From the NCBI GenBank assembly GCA_000063505.1, contig CT971583.1:1271918-1335917 (forward strand): a DNA stretch of 64,000 nucleotides, written 5' to 3'. Both the position numbers and the translations under genes were made by a program. Source of the DNA: Synechococcus sp. WH 7803. GTDB taxonomy: Bacteria > Cyanobacteriota > Cyanobacteriia > PCC-6307 > Cyanobiaceae. Numbering within the stretch: the stretch's first letter is position 1; each line of letters opens with the position of its first letter. The notes below the pieces were generated by a model that ran no database searches, had not been told where the DNA came from, and saw nothing but the letters and a program-made list of their open reading frames with translations. This document shows, piece by piece, positions 16,463 to 26,996 of this stretch.

Positions 16463-17044
16463 ATGGCACGCCATCCCGTGATGGTGCGTCAGGTTTGCCC
16501 GCTGGTCCCGTTCTCTGCCAACACATCCCCGCTGCTCCTGGCCAGTGCGGAATTCGTTTGGGAAGAACACAACACCCTCGAATTGAGCTTCAGCCTGAGG
16601 CCATCCCAATCGGGTCAGCCGCTTCCCAGGCTGGCTTACAGGGATGCAGCGCTCCGCTCGAACCAGCGCGGCGGGCAGCGCCTCGATGGGCTCTGGAAAC
16701 ACACCTGTTTTGAAGCGTTCTTTGCCCTGCCAAACCGCGACCGTTATTGGGAACTGAATGCGTCACCCAATGGCGACTGGAATCTTTATCGATTCGAGAC
16801 CTATCGAGGTGAGGGGACCCGCGAACAAACGTCTGCACCCCTGATCCACTGGCAAAGCTCCCGGTGGGATTGCCGCTGCACCATCGCGTTGCCTCTTGAT
16901 CCCTGGTGGACTGCGGTTCAACTTCCTGAGCTGGCGATCGCGATGGTGCTTGAGGACATGGACAACAACCTCAGCTACTGGGCTTTGTCTCACCACGGAG
17001 ACGAGCCAGACTTTCACGACAGGCGTGCCTTTCTCACCGCATGA
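16463..17044 (+). CDS. DOMON-like domain protein
   Basis: This 193-residue protein is rich in beta strands and aromatic residues. The elements LWKHTCFEAFFAL, YWELNASPNGDWNLYRF and YWALSHHGDEPDFHDR match the cyanobacterial group annotated as DOMON-like, a sugar- or haem-binding beta-sandwich fold related to glycoside-binding domains. There is no signal peptide, so it is cytosolic. It is tightly spaced between the sugar-kinase-like gene (1 nt) and the transglycosylase (4-nt ATGA overlap), which suggests carbohydrate or cell-wall metabolism. The ligand is unknown. Confidence 0.72.
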   Translation: MARHPVMVRQVCPLVPFSANTSPLLLASAEFVWEEHNTLELSFSLRPSQSGQPLPRLAYRDAALRSNQRGGQRLDGLWKHTCFEAFFALPNRDRYWELNASPNGDWNLYRFETYRGEGTREQTSAPLIHWQSSRWDCRCTIALPLDPWWTAVQLPELAIAMVLEDMDNNLSYWALSHHGDEPDFHDRRAFLTA

Positions 17045-18054
17045 CCAGGTTCCTGATCCGTCGCCACCGCTGGACGACTGTGCTGCTCGGTCTGCCGATT
17101 CTGTTTACACCTCTCACCGTTGCCTGCCGGCCGCTGAACACACCAACGTCGAAGCGTCCAGAAGCCGTCAAGCCAACGGTGGCTGGCACCAGCATTGAAC
17201 TGCCAACCCGCTCAGGCCTTCCAGTGGCACCGAACGGGCGCCATTACCCCCTGGTTCCGGTCGAGGCCAACAGCACAGCAACTCTTCTGGTTGGCATCGA
17301 AACCGCCTTGGTGGATCCGAACCACGATCCAGCGGAAATCGCTCAACTCGCCCATCAACAGCAGGTCATCTACCGAGTGCTGTCCCACCAGCCTGCAGTT
17401 GCTGCAGCGGTGAGGGATCAACTGCCTTCGCAGCTGCAATGGGTGTTCGATCAACACATCGCAGCAAGACGCTCGTTCCTGGCCATGCACCGCGGACCGG
17501 CATCCACGACCCTGCCGGCGTGGCGCATCCAGAAACCTGCCTCGCAGGATGTTCTTCTCAAGGCCTACCGAAGCGCAGCGACCGCCACCGGTATTCCCTG
17601 GGAGGTACTGGCTGCTGTGAATCTCGTAGAGACCGGAATGGGCCGGATCGATGGTGTGTCTGTCGCCAATGCGCAAGGGCCCATGCAGTTCCTCCCGACC
17701 ACCTGGGCCGAGCCCGGAATTGGCCGAGATGGAGACATCCGCGATCCGTGGGACGCCATCCATGCAGCGGCGCGTTATCTGGTGCGACGTGGCGGCCTCA
17801 AGGACATCCGCCGCGGTCTCTGGGGATACAACAACAGTGATCATTACGGCAAGGCCGTGATGCACTACGCCGCATTGCTCCAACGGGAGCCACTCACCTA
17901 TCGAGGCCTCTACAACTGGCAGATCCATTACGCCGCCTCTGCAGGTGACCTCTGGCTGCATGAGGGCTATGCAGCCTCGTCACCTGTACCCGTGAGCGTG
18001 CATCTGAAGCGGTATCCCCACAGTGCCCCCCCTCAGCGTGCAAAACCCAACTGA
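17041..18054 (+). CDS. Lytic transglycosylase-type lipoprotein
   Basis: This 337-residue protein has a leader ending in the lipobox-like LTVAC (cysteine about 29), so it should be lipid-anchored facing the periplasm. The C-terminal half is an SLT domain. The catalytic glutamate lies in NLVETGMGR, followed by GPMQFLPTTW, DPWDAIHAAARYL and GLWGYNNSDHYG. It cleaves peptidoglycan glycan strands, making 1,6-anhydro ends, in wall turnover. The N-terminal 150 residues are helical and have no recognised domain. The start overlaps the DOMON-like gene by 4 nt. Confidence 0.88.
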   Translation: MTRFLIRRHRWTTVLLGLPILFTPLTVACRPLNTPTSKRPEAVKPTVAGTSIELPTRSGLPVAPNGRHYPLVPVEANSTATLLVGIETALVDPNHDPAEIAQLAHQQQVIYRVLSHQPAVAAAVRDQLPSQLQWVFDQHIAARRSFLAMHRGPASTTLPAWRIQKPASQDVLLKAYRSAATATGIPWEVLAAVNLVETGMGRIDGVSVANAQGPMQFLPTTWAEPGIGRDGDIRDPWDAIHAAARYLVRRGGLKDIRRGLWGYNNSDHYGKAVMHYAALLQREPLTYRGLYNWQIHYAASAGDLWLHEGYAASSPVPVSVHLKRYPHSAPPQRAKPN

Positions 18055-18101
18055 ACCCTTCACGATGGCGACCAGACAACGATCGTTCCTCGCTCTTGAA
18101 C

Positions 18102-19361
18102 GTGACCACTGAGTCAACTGGCAAGCCTTCGCCGATCGCTGCCGCGATCGGCAACACGGTGGAGTGGTTCGATTTCGCTGTGTATGGCTACTTCGCGGAG
18201 TCGATTGGATCAGCCTTCTTCCCACAGGATTCACCCACCCTGCAATTTCTGAGCGCCTTCGGGGTGTTTGCCGCCGGCTACCTGATGCGCCCAATCGGGG
18301 GTCTGTTGCTCGGCCCCATCGGCGACCTCTTCGGACGGCGAATTCTGCTACTGCTGAGTGTGGCCATCATGGGCAGCTGCAGCCTCTTGATCGCGCTGCT
18401 GCCCACAACAGACCAGATCGGTCCCATCGCAGCCGTGTTGTTGGTGCTCCTGCGGATGATTCAAGGTCTTTCTGTTGGTGCGGAGTACTCGAGCTCAATC
18501 GCCTGGAGTGTGGAGACATCTCCCCAACAAGCGCGTGGATTTCTCGCCAGCGTGACTGCAGCTGGGGCCACCGTGGGCTTCATCTCCGGCTCGCTGGTGG
18601 CCACCGTGATTGATCACTTCATCCCGATCACCGCCATGAATGCAGGGGGCTGGAGAATCCCATTCGTCATCGGCTCTCTGCTGTCCCTGCTAGCCCTGAT
18701 GCTGCGCAGATCGATTCAGGACAGCCGGCCTGCCGGGGCTTCGCGTTCGATTGCCGGTCAATGGCGTCAAGTGATTGCGGACTGGCCAGCCATGCTGCGC
18801 CTGATGGGAACCGTGGGGGTCGCAACGGCGGTGTTCTACGCCGTTGGGGTGTACTACGTCGACGAGGCATCCAGGCTTGATCCAAGCAATGCATCGCTTT
18901 ACAACGGTATTAATACGGTCGTTCAGATCGCTGGACTTGGCATGGCGCTCCTGGCAGGGCGCTGTGCCGATCGCTTTTCTCCCCTTCCTCTGGTGCGGCG
19001 CTCGCTGCTGATCAGCGTGGTGTTGATGATTCCTGGCCTGCTGATCCTCGCCAAAGGAGGAACGATTCACTTTGCGATCGGCCAGGCCATGGTTCTGCTT
19101 CCAATCTTTTTCTATTCCGGGGTGACTCCACTGCTTCACCCGCTGTTCTTCCCTGGGGGGTCGCGATGTGCAGCTTTCTCCTTTTCTTACAGCCTGGTGG
19201 TGGCCGTCATCGGAGGCACCGCACCGCTGATCTCCACCTGGCTGAAGGATCTCAGGGGCTGGCCCAACGGCCTCATTTTCTATTTGCTGATTCTGGCGAT
19301 TCCTGCGTTCTGGGCCTGGTCGACAGGCCCCCGGCATTTACGCTTCGAGGAACAGGACTGA
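18102..19361 (+). CDS. MFS transporter of the metabolite:H+ symporter (MHS) family
   Basis: This protein of about 419 residues has 12 predicted membrane segments. The early motif GNTVEWFDFAVYGYF is the family signature of MHS transporters (ProP, KgtP, ShiA, citrate). The loop GPIGDLFGRR is the classic MFS motif between helices 2 and 3. Substrates in the family are proline/betaine, 2-oxoglutarate, shikimate or citrate; the sequence does not decide. GTG 18102 is chosen over TTG 18096. Uptake of an osmolyte or organic acid is plausible for a marine cell. Confidence 0.85.
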   Translation: MTTESTGKPSPIAAAIGNTVEWFDFAVYGYFAESIGSAFFPQDSPTLQFLSAFGVFAAGYLMRPIGGLLLGPIGDLFGRRILLLLSVAIMGSCSLLIALLPTTDQIGPIAAVLLVLLRMIQGLSVGAEYSSSIAWSVETSPQQARGFLASVTAAGATVGFISGSLVATVIDHFIPITAMNAGGWRIPFVIGSLLSLLALMLRRSIQDSRPAGASRSIAGQWRQVIADWPAMLRLMGTVGVATAVFYAVGVYYVDEASRLDPSNASLYNGINTVVQIAGLGMALLAGRCADRFSPLPLVRRSLLISVVLMIPGLLILAKGGTIHFAIGQAMVLLPIFFYSGVTPLLHPLFFPGGSRCAAFSFSYSLVVAVIGGTAPLISTWLKDLRGWPNGLIFYLLILAIPAFWAWSTGPRHLRFEEQD

Positions 19362-19370
19362 ACAAGCTGC

Positions 19371-21429
<2,059 letters not shown>

Positions 21430-21446
21430 TGGAGAGGCGTAGCTGA

Positions 21447-22340
21447 ATGGCGCTGATCCTCCCCCCCAACTATCACAAGATCACAGCGGTTGAACGCAAC
21501 CGAATCTCATGGATCGAACCAAAGGAAGCTGAACGACAGGACATTCGTCCTTTGCGCATCGGCATTCTGAACATCATGCCGCTGGGAAAGCAGTATGAAT
21601 TCAATCTGTTGCACCCCCTCGGTCTCTCAGTGCTCCAGATCGAGCCAATCTGGATCCGACTGCAAACCCATGCTTACAAAAGCTGGGACCAGTCCCATCT
21701 CAACGACCTGTATGTGAGCTGGGAGGAAGCCCTCTCCCAGGGACCTCTCGACGGTTTGATCATCACAGGTGCACCTGTGGAACATCTGGCCTTTGAGGAT
21801 GTCACCTACTGGAAAGAATTGGTCGCCGTGGTCGAGGAGGCGCGCCAAACCTGCGCTAGCACTCTTGGGCTCTGCTGGGCCGGATTTGCTCTGGCCTATC
21901 TGGCCGGTGTGAACAAGACGGCTTTCAAGCGCAAGTTGTTCGGGGTCTATCCCCTGCGCAGCCTTGTTCCAGGTCACTCATTGATGGGAACGCAAGATGA
22001 TCAATTCCTCTGTCCCCAGAGCCGCCATGCCGGCTTGCCCGACGCAGCCATGGAATCAGCACAACGGCAGGGACGGCTGCGCCTGCTCGCCCACGGTGAA
22101 TCCGTCGGTTACACCATTTTCGAAACCCCGGATCAGAGGCAGCTGATGCATCTCGGCCATCCCGAATACAACGTCGGCCGGATCATTGCCGAGATGGAGA
22201 GGGACAAAGCCCGTGGCGACGTACCACCGCCTGAAAATTTCAATGCCGACCATCCCAGAACGCTGTGGCGATCCCATCGCAATTTGCTGTTCCAGCAGTG
22301 GCTCTGGTTTTGCTACCAGCGCGTTTCACTGCAGGGATAA
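21447..22340 (+). CDS. metA: Homoserine O-acetyltransferase of the MetA type
   Basis: This 297-residue protein has the catalytic cysteine (Cys143, LGLCWAG) and the His239/Glu241 pair in GHPEYN. The residue that discriminates acetyl from succinyl transfer is a glutamate here (Glu112, GAPVEHLAF), as in Bacillus MetA, whereas E. coli has glycine. This predicts acetyl-CoA use and O-acetylhomoserine as the product, matching the adjacent metY. The enzyme controls entry of homoserine into methionine synthesis. It is often annotated metA or metAA; homology alone does not prove the acyl donor. Confidence 0.9.
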   Translation: MALILPPNYHKITAVERNRISWIEPKEAERQDIRPLRIGILNIMPLGKQYEFNLLHPLGLSVLQIEPIWIRLQTHAYKSWDQSHLNDLYVSWEEALSQGPLDGLIITGAPVEHLAFEDVTYWKELVAVVEEARQTCASTLGLCWAGFALAYLAGVNKTAFKRKLFGVYPLRSLVPGHSLMGTQDDQFLCPQSRHAGLPDAAMESAQRQGRLRLLAHGESVGYTIFETPDQRQLMHLGHPEYNVGRIIAEMERDKARGDVPPPENFNADHPRTLWRSHRNLLFQQWLWFCYQRVSLQG

Positions 22341-22359
22341 GCAGCCTTTGAGCCTTCTG

Positions 22360-22602
22360 ATGCATCCACTTGATCTCTATGACCAATGGCGACGACGCTT
22401 GCTTCGTTGGCTTCCTGTTCGCCAATCCTTTGACCGCTCTCCCGATGCTGTAGCGCCCCATGGCTCTGAGGATTGGTTGTTGGAGCCCATCGATGCCGAG
22501 GAAGCCTGTCGACTCTTTCCGCACCTTGAAAAGCAACGCGCTGTTGTGCAATATCAGAAGCTGCGTTTGCAGATGCGAGAGCAGGACGGGCGCGGGTTTT
22601 AA
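22360..22602 (+). CDS. Small conserved-looking hypothetical protein
   Basis: This 80-residue basic, helical protein starts with MHPLDLYDQWRRRLLRWLP. The middle (EDWLLEPIDAEEACRLFP) and end (VQYQKLRLQMREQDGRGF) are helix-forming. The open frame runs back into metA, but the ATG at 22360, 19 nt after the metA stop, is the natural start; a TTG at 22348 is possible. It is probably on the metY-metA transcript. No domain was recognised. Confidence 0.6.
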   Translation: MHPLDLYDQWRRRLLRWLPVRQSFDRSPDAVAPHGSEDWLLEPIDAEEACRLFPHLEKQRAVVQYQKLRLQMREQDGRGF

Positions 22603-22895
22603 AGCGAAACCGTTTCTTTGGGTGACTGTTGGGCTTCCTTCGGTTTCGCCGCAGCCCGGTTTAACTCACGCTCCAGTGCTTCCACCCGCCGCTCGCGCAG
22701 GCAATGCCGACAGCCCCCTGTGGTTTGCAGATGCTTTTCGGGAGTAATGGTGATGGGCTGAACAGGATGCTTGCGGCAGCGGATTTTTATCGGGCTCTTG
22801 TAGCTGCGCCACTGGATCTCCGAATAATCGAAACGATCGCCGAAGCGCTGCTTCGCCCGCTCCAGAAAGAGTTCGAGGGTAATCCGTGCTGCCAT
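22599..22895 (-). CDS. Small zinc-ribbon-like protein (DUF723-like)
   Basis: This 98-residue protein has two cysteine/histidine pairs (IRCRKHP and GGCRHCLRE) that could bind zinc. The N-terminal pattern FLERAKQRFGDRFDYSEI, then YKSPIKIRC, matches the small DUF723-type domain seen beside HNH or GIY-YIG nucleases in phages and large viruses. Here it stands alone with a charged helical tail. It may bind nucleic acid. The stop overlaps the convergent small gene by 4 nt; the start is close to the divergent AlkB-like gene. Confidence 0.65.
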   Translation of the reverse strand: MAARITLELFLERAKQRFGDRFDYSEIQWRSYKSPIKIRCRKHPVQPITITPEKHLQTTGGCRHCLRERRVEALERELNRAAAKPKEAQQSPKETVSL

Positions 22896-22960
22896 GGCGG
22901 CAATCTATGGACGAATGGATTCAACGTTGCTCTGCTGTTATCCGTCTTCACGTCGACACC

Positions 22961-23521
22961 ATGAATTGGTCCCTTCACTCCCGCTGGCTTCCGCCAGATC
23001 GTTCTCAGGAATGGATGGAGCGCTGCAATCGGGAAATCAACTGGGAGCAGACGGATGTCAGGGTTTACGGCCGATGGCACAAGGTGCCAAGACTCACCGC
23101 ATTCCTGGCGGAACGGTCAGTGACCTACCGCTACAGCGGTGCCCTTCACCACGGAACTGGCTGGCCGCAGTGGTTCCTGCCTCTGCTCGAGACCATCTCA
23201 AGCCAATGCAACGCCCCATTCAACGGGTGCTTGTTCAATTGGTATCGAAACGGCGAAGACCGAATGGGCTGGCACGCCGATGACGAACCTGAGATCGACG
23301 CATCCTTTCCGATCGCCTCACTCTCGCTTGGAGCAACACGCGATCTTCACTTTCGCCATCGAGAAACGGGGCAGCGACACAATCTTCCCCTCTGCGATGG
23401 CGACTTGTTGCTGATGGATCCTGCATGCCAAAGCCTTTGGATGCACGCACTGCCAACGCGACGCAAGATCACAACGCCGCGATTGAATCTCACCTTTCGT
23501 GTTTTCAGAACAAACGATTGA
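22961..23521 (+). CDS. AlkB-like 2-oxoglutarate/Fe(II) dioxygenase
   Basis: This 186-residue protein shows the full AlkB signature: iron ligands His105/Asp107 (GWHADDE) and His162 (WMHALP), and the 2-oxoglutarate arginines in PRLNLTFR. The substrate loops TYRYSGALHH and LFNWYRNGEDRMG resemble the ALKBH2/3-like bacterial group. It should repair N-alkylated bases in DNA or RNA by oxidative demethylation. Starts at 22907 or 22886 would add 18-25 residues; 22961 begins at the conserved domain. The end overlaps the convergent AEC transporter by 17 nt. Confidence 0.88.
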   Translation: MNWSLHSRWLPPDRSQEWMERCNREINWEQTDVRVYGRWHKVPRLTAFLAERSVTYRYSGALHHGTGWPQWFLPLLETISSQCNAPFNGCLFNWYRNGEDRMGWHADDEPEIDASFPIASLSLGATRDLHFRHRETGQRHNLPLCDGDLLLMDPACQSLWMHALPTRRKITTPRLNLTFRVFRTND

Positions 23522-24410
23522 GAACGAAACTCCAGAGAGGGACGCTGACCAAGGCAATGAGCGTGCTGCGCAGGATCAACTGGGCGGATGCGGAGGGATC
23601 GCATTGCTCAGATTCCGCCATCAACAACACGGAGATCGCTGTTGGAGCCGCTGCCTGAAGCACCAAGGCTTTCTTGGCAAGGAGGGACAGGGGCAGGGGC
23701 AGACAGATCAACAACATCAGAAGAGGAAACAGCAACAGCTTGCACACCAGAGGAGCGTGCAAACCGCTTGGCGACGTCGCGCGCGCGCGCGCTGCAATGC
23801 TTCCCAAGCGCATCCCCACCACAGCAAGTGCCAAAACGATCACCACCCGCGAAGGCAACCAAAGGCCTGCACTGATGACGTCATGCCATGGCGTGGCCAT
23901 CACGATCAGAGCACCGATCAACCCCCGCGTCGCAGGGCTCGCCATGAGGTGACTGGCCAGTGCCCTCCAGTGGTCACCATGACCGTGATGGTTGCTCTGG
24001 TGCAACCAGAGAGGGCCCAGTCCCCAAGCCAGGAGCGTGGCTCCGACGTCGTAGCCGATGCTGACTGGAAGCGCCTCGGCTGGAAGCAATGCCAAAGCAG
24101 CGGGAATGCCGAAGTAGGCCGTATTGCCGATGCAACTGGCCAACTGTTGATCAGGCATGGCCAAGGCATCAGTGATGAAGCGGCAGCCCCGCAACAGAAC
24201 CAGCATGAGCCCGATCGCTGTCACGGACAGCAACGCCATCAACAGAAGAGAGCGGTTGAGCCCACCGTGAAGGAGCAGCCCCATCAAGCTCACGGGAACG
24301 CCGTACCGCACCAAAGGTGTGGCCAGGGGAGTGATCCATTGCGGACGCCAACGGCCGATCAGAGCTCCGACCAACAGGCAGGGAACCATCTCCCAGAGCA
24401 GCCTCAGCAC
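23505..24410 (-). CDS. AEC-family transporter (auxin efflux carrier-like)
   Basis: This 301-residue membrane protein has about nine or ten hydrophobic segments. The region GNTAYFGIPAALALLP in the middle and QAAAPTAISVLLMAE near the end fit the two inverted repeats of AEC/BASS-fold carriers. The histidine-rich loop HQSNHHGHGDHW between the two halves is unusual. The substrates of bacterial relatives are organic acids or are unknown. The coding strand includes a 15-bp alternating CG run (23778-23792) encoding ARARA. Confidence 0.8.
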   Translation of the reverse strand: MLRLLWEMVPCLLVGALIGRWRPQWITPLATPLVRYGVPVSLMGLLLHGGLNRSLLLMALLSVTAIGLMLVLLRGCRFITDALAMPDQQLASCIGNTAYFGIPAALALLPAEALPVSIGYDVGATLLAWGLGPLWLHQSNHHGHGDHWRALASHLMASPATRGLIGALIVMATPWHDVISAGLWLPSRVVIVLALAVVGMRLGSIAARARATSPSGLHAPLVCKLLLFPLLMLLICLPLPLSLLAKKALVLQAAAPTAISVLLMAESEQCDPSASAQLILRSTLIALVSVPLWSFVLNRLF

Positions 24411-24487
24411 TGTGCACCTCCAGCAAGAACCAACCCGAACACCTGGCCCTGTGCCAAAATTCTCACCGTCCTTGCTTGACCGGCAGC

Positions 24488-24703
24488 ATGACCGTGGCTG
24501 CGCCGTCCTGTTTGATCCAACAGCATCTCCTGCAACTCAGCACTGCGCTGATGGAACGCTGTGAGCAGCTGCAACTGCATCTGTCCGAACAGATCGACCA
24601 ACTGCCCCTCGGCAATGAAAGCTGGCTGCAGACGGAGCGTGAGCTGGTCGCCGCTGAACGCGCTCTGGATCGCCTGCATCATGCGTCTCAGTGGGCCATC
24701 TGA
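24488..24703 (+). CDS. Small helical hypothetical protein
   Basis: This 71-residue protein starts from ATG 24488; a TTG at 24476 is also possible. It is a leucine- and glutamine-rich amphipathic helix (LIQQHLLQLSTALMERCEQL) that could form a coiled coil. It is divergent from the AEC transporter and converges on the ABC ATPase gene with 16 nt of overlap. No family was recognised. Confidence 0.5.
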   Translation: MTVAAPSCLIQQHLLQLSTALMERCEQLQLHLSEQIDQLPLGNESWLQTERELVAAERALDRLHHASQWAI

Positions 24704-25431
24704 TTGAGAAAACGTTGAGAGCGTTCTTCCTTGGCATGGGTGAAGAACGTTTCGGCATCGGTTAGCTCAACAACCCGTCCTCCATCCATAAACAACACTC
24801 GGTCGGCCACCTCACGGGCGAAGCCGAGTTCATGGGTGACCACCACCATCGTCATTCCATCGTCAGCCAGTTGACGCATGGCATCGAGAACCTCTTTCAC
24901 CCGTTCAGGGTCCAGGGCACTGGTGGGCTCATCGAACAGCATCAACTCTGGATCCAAGGCCAAAGCCCTGGCAATGGCGACGCGTTGCTGCTGTCCACCA
25001 CTGAGCTGAGCTGGATACTTCAAGGCCTGATCGGCGATTCCCATCTGGTCGAGCAACGCGTGCGCTCGGCGTTCTGCCATGGGCTTTGGGACCGACTTCA
25101 CTTGAATCGGCGCCAAGGTGATGTTCTGAAGAATGGTGAGGTGGGGAAACAGATTGAACTGCTGAAACACCATGCCCACACGACGACGGATTCGGCGGAT
25201 CTGACGCTCGTCGTGATCGCAATCAAGGGGGATGCCCACCACATCCAGGGAACCGGAATCAATCGATTCCAAACCGTTAAACGTGCGAATGAGCGTGCTC
25301 TTCCCTGAGCCCGAAGGCCCCATCACCACGAGAACCTCGCCATGGCGAACGCTGAGACTGACATCATCGAGAGCGCGAGTCCCGGCAGCAAAGCTCTTGG
25401 TGACGGACTCTGCGCGAACAGCAACAGTCAT
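24688..25431 (-). CDS. Polar amino acid ABC transporter, ATP-binding subunit
   Basis: This 247-residue ATPase has Walker A GPSGSGKST, signature LSGGQQQRVAIARA, Walker B LMLFDEPTSALD and the switch VVTHELGFA. It is of the GlnQ/HisP/AapP type and drives uptake of polar amino acids. It is the last gene of the operon that runs from the binding protein at 28942 through two permeases; its ATG overlaps the stop of the permease gene (ATGA). It matches the cyanobacterial Nat/Bgt amino-acid transporters. Confidence 0.92.
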   Translation of the reverse strand: MTVAVRAESVTKSFAAGTRALDDVSLSVRHGEVLVVMGPSGSGKSTLIRTFNGLESIDSGSLDVVGIPLDCDHDERQIRRIRRRVGMVFQQFNLFPHLTILQNITLAPIQVKSVPKPMAERRAHALLDQMGIADQALKYPAQLSGGQQQRVAIARALALDPELMLFDEPTSALDPERVKEVLDAMRQLADDGMTMVVVTHELGFAREVADRVLFMDGGRVVELTDAETFFTHAKEERSQRFLNQMAH

Positions 25432-26468
25432 GAACGGCGGGTTGCAATGAGATTGGAAGGGTCTTGGCGCTCAAACTGGCGCGCCATCAGTGCCATCGCT
25501 GTGCAGAGCAACCAATACAGGGCTGCCAACCAGACATAGACCTCAAGGTGCCGACCGATGTAAGCCGGATTGGCGAGCAAACTCTGGCTGATGCCCAGCA
25601 ATTCCACTAAACCGAGAATCGCCATCAAGCTGGTGTTCTGAAGCAGTCCCACCGCCTGGTTGGTGAGTGCAGGGACGGCGATGCGTAGAGCCTGGGGAAG
25701 AATCACTAAGCGTTGAATCTGCCAGGGGCCAAGTCCGAGAGCTGCTGCTGCCTCGCTCTGCGTTGGCGGCACCGCCTGCAACCCCCCTCTCACATCCTCC
25801 GCCACATAGGCAGCTGCAAACAAGCCAAAGGCCACAACGGCACGCAGCAAACGGTTGATCTCAATCTGAACAGGAAGAAACAGCGGCAACAAAAGCTGGC
25901 CAAAAAAGAGAACAGCAATCAACGGAACAGCACGCATCCCGTCGATGTAAATCTTGGAGAGTTGGCGCGCTGTGGTCAGCTCGCTGCAGCGCCCTAGGGC
26001 GAGAAGAACACCGAGTGGAAGCGCGATCACTCCACTGAATACGGTCAGCAAAAGCGTCAGCACAAGGCCTCCCCAGAGACGGGAGGGCACGGGATCCAGC
26101 ACACCACCACCAGCCAGAAGCCAGAGCCCGAGGGGCATCATCAACAACCAGCTCCAGGACAGGATCGTGCTGTTGAGGCCGATCCCTCGTCGCAGGAGTA
26201 GAGGCTGGGCCAACGTGAAGAGCGTGAGCAGCAGCAGCGAACCAAGCCAAAGAATTGGCCTCCATCGCGACGCCTCCGGGTAGCTGCCAATCGCAAAGAG
26301 CGGCAGATTCCCCGAAACCACCGACCAGTCTGCTCGCTGCACAAGCCAGAAGCCTGTTGACCAGAGAGCCCAGGCGATGAGTGCCAGGAGAACGACACTG
26401 AAACAACTTTGCAAGGGATGGCGACGAAAATGACGCAACCCAGCGCGAAGGGACGACGACCTCGTCAA
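25428..26468 (-). CDS. Amino acid ABC transporter permease (NatH/AapM-like)
   Basis: This 346-residue permease is of the His/Glu/Gln/Arg/opine type. The C-terminal EAA-like loop reads SEAAAALGLGPWQIQRLVILPQALR. Extra N-terminal hydrophobic segments make it longer than enteric HisM, as in AapM and NatH. The apparent start is a TTG 3 nt after the stop of the HdeD-like gene; no in-frame ATG or GTG lies close by. It should pair with the permease at 26997-27896 to form the membrane channel. Confidence 0.88.
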   Translation of the reverse strand: MTRSSSLRAGLRHFRRHPLQSCFSVVLLALIAWALWSTGFWLVQRADWSVVSGNLPLFAIGSYPEASRWRPILWLGSLLLLTLFTLAQPLLLRRGIGLNSTILSWSWLLMMPLGLWLLAGGGVLDPVPSRLWGGLVLTLLLTVFSGVIALPLGVLLALGRCSELTTARQLSKIYIDGMRAVPLIAVLFFGQLLLPLFLPVQIEINRLLRAVVAFGLFAAAYVAEDVRGGLQAVPPTQSEAAAALGLGPWQIQRLVILPQALRIAVPALTNQAVGLLQNTSLMAILGLVELLGISQSLLANPAYIGRHLEVYVWLAALYWLLCTAMALMARQFERQDPSNLIATRRS

Positions 26469-26471
26469 ATC

Positions 26472-26972
26472 TCAGACACCAGGCTGATTGGACGGAGACC
26501 GGAACAAATTCAGCGCTGAAAGGAACAGGGCGACACCGAAAAGGGTTCCAAGGGCCCAGAGGCTGTCGGAGGGCCACTCAAGAACCAACAGCAAACCCAA
26601 AATGGAGGTGACAACACCATCCACAACCGTCAAACCAGCCGCAGCTCCAGGGGTCGTCGCACCTGAGGCTAGTTCCATGACCCCTTCAATCAGAAGCAGA
26701 ACACCTGCAAACAGCGTGAGGCTGATTTCACTTTCGATCGGATCGAGCAGGATGAATACGGCGCCTCCGATGTACAGAAGCGCAGACAGCACACGGAAGA
26801 GCTTGGCCTGTGTGGAGGCCTCAGAACCCAGACGAAGAAACTGTCCGATCCCAGCGGCGAAAGCAATGCCTCCGATGCCAATGGTCAGCAGCGTGGCGGA
26901 AACAAAGGGGAGAAGAATGGCAGCAACAGCCGCAACAACGAGAAGTACAGCAGCAATACGGCGTGAGGTCAT
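26472..26972 (-). CDS. HdeD-like (DUF308) membrane protein inside the amino acid transporter operon
   Basis: This 166-residue protein has six short hydrophobic segments in paired repeats (RVLSALLYIGGAVFILLDP; VVDGVVTSILGLLLVLEWP), the HdeD/DUF308 layout. HdeD in E. coli is linked to acid resistance; in cyanobacteria the role is unknown. It sits between the two permease genes with gaps of 24 nt and 3 nt, so it must share their transcript. That placement is unusual for an amino-acid ABC operon. There is no sign of horizontal transfer in codon use. Confidence 0.83.
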   Translation of the reverse strand: MTSRRIAAVLLVVAAVAAILLPFVSATLLTIGIGGIAFAAGIGQFLRLGSEASTQAKLFRVLSALLYIGGAVFILLDPIESEISLTLFAGVLLLIEGVMELASGATTPGAAAGLTVVDGVVTSILGLLLVLEWPSDSLWALGTLFGVALFLSALNLFRSPSNQPGV

Positions 26973-26996
26973 GGCTCCAACCAGGGTCGCCGAATG

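Noticed and set aside
23499-24479. A 326-codon plus-strand ORF opposite the AEC transporter.
   Set aside because: Its composition (Gln, His and Arg runs) is that of an antisense shadow; the minus strand has clear transmembrane helices.
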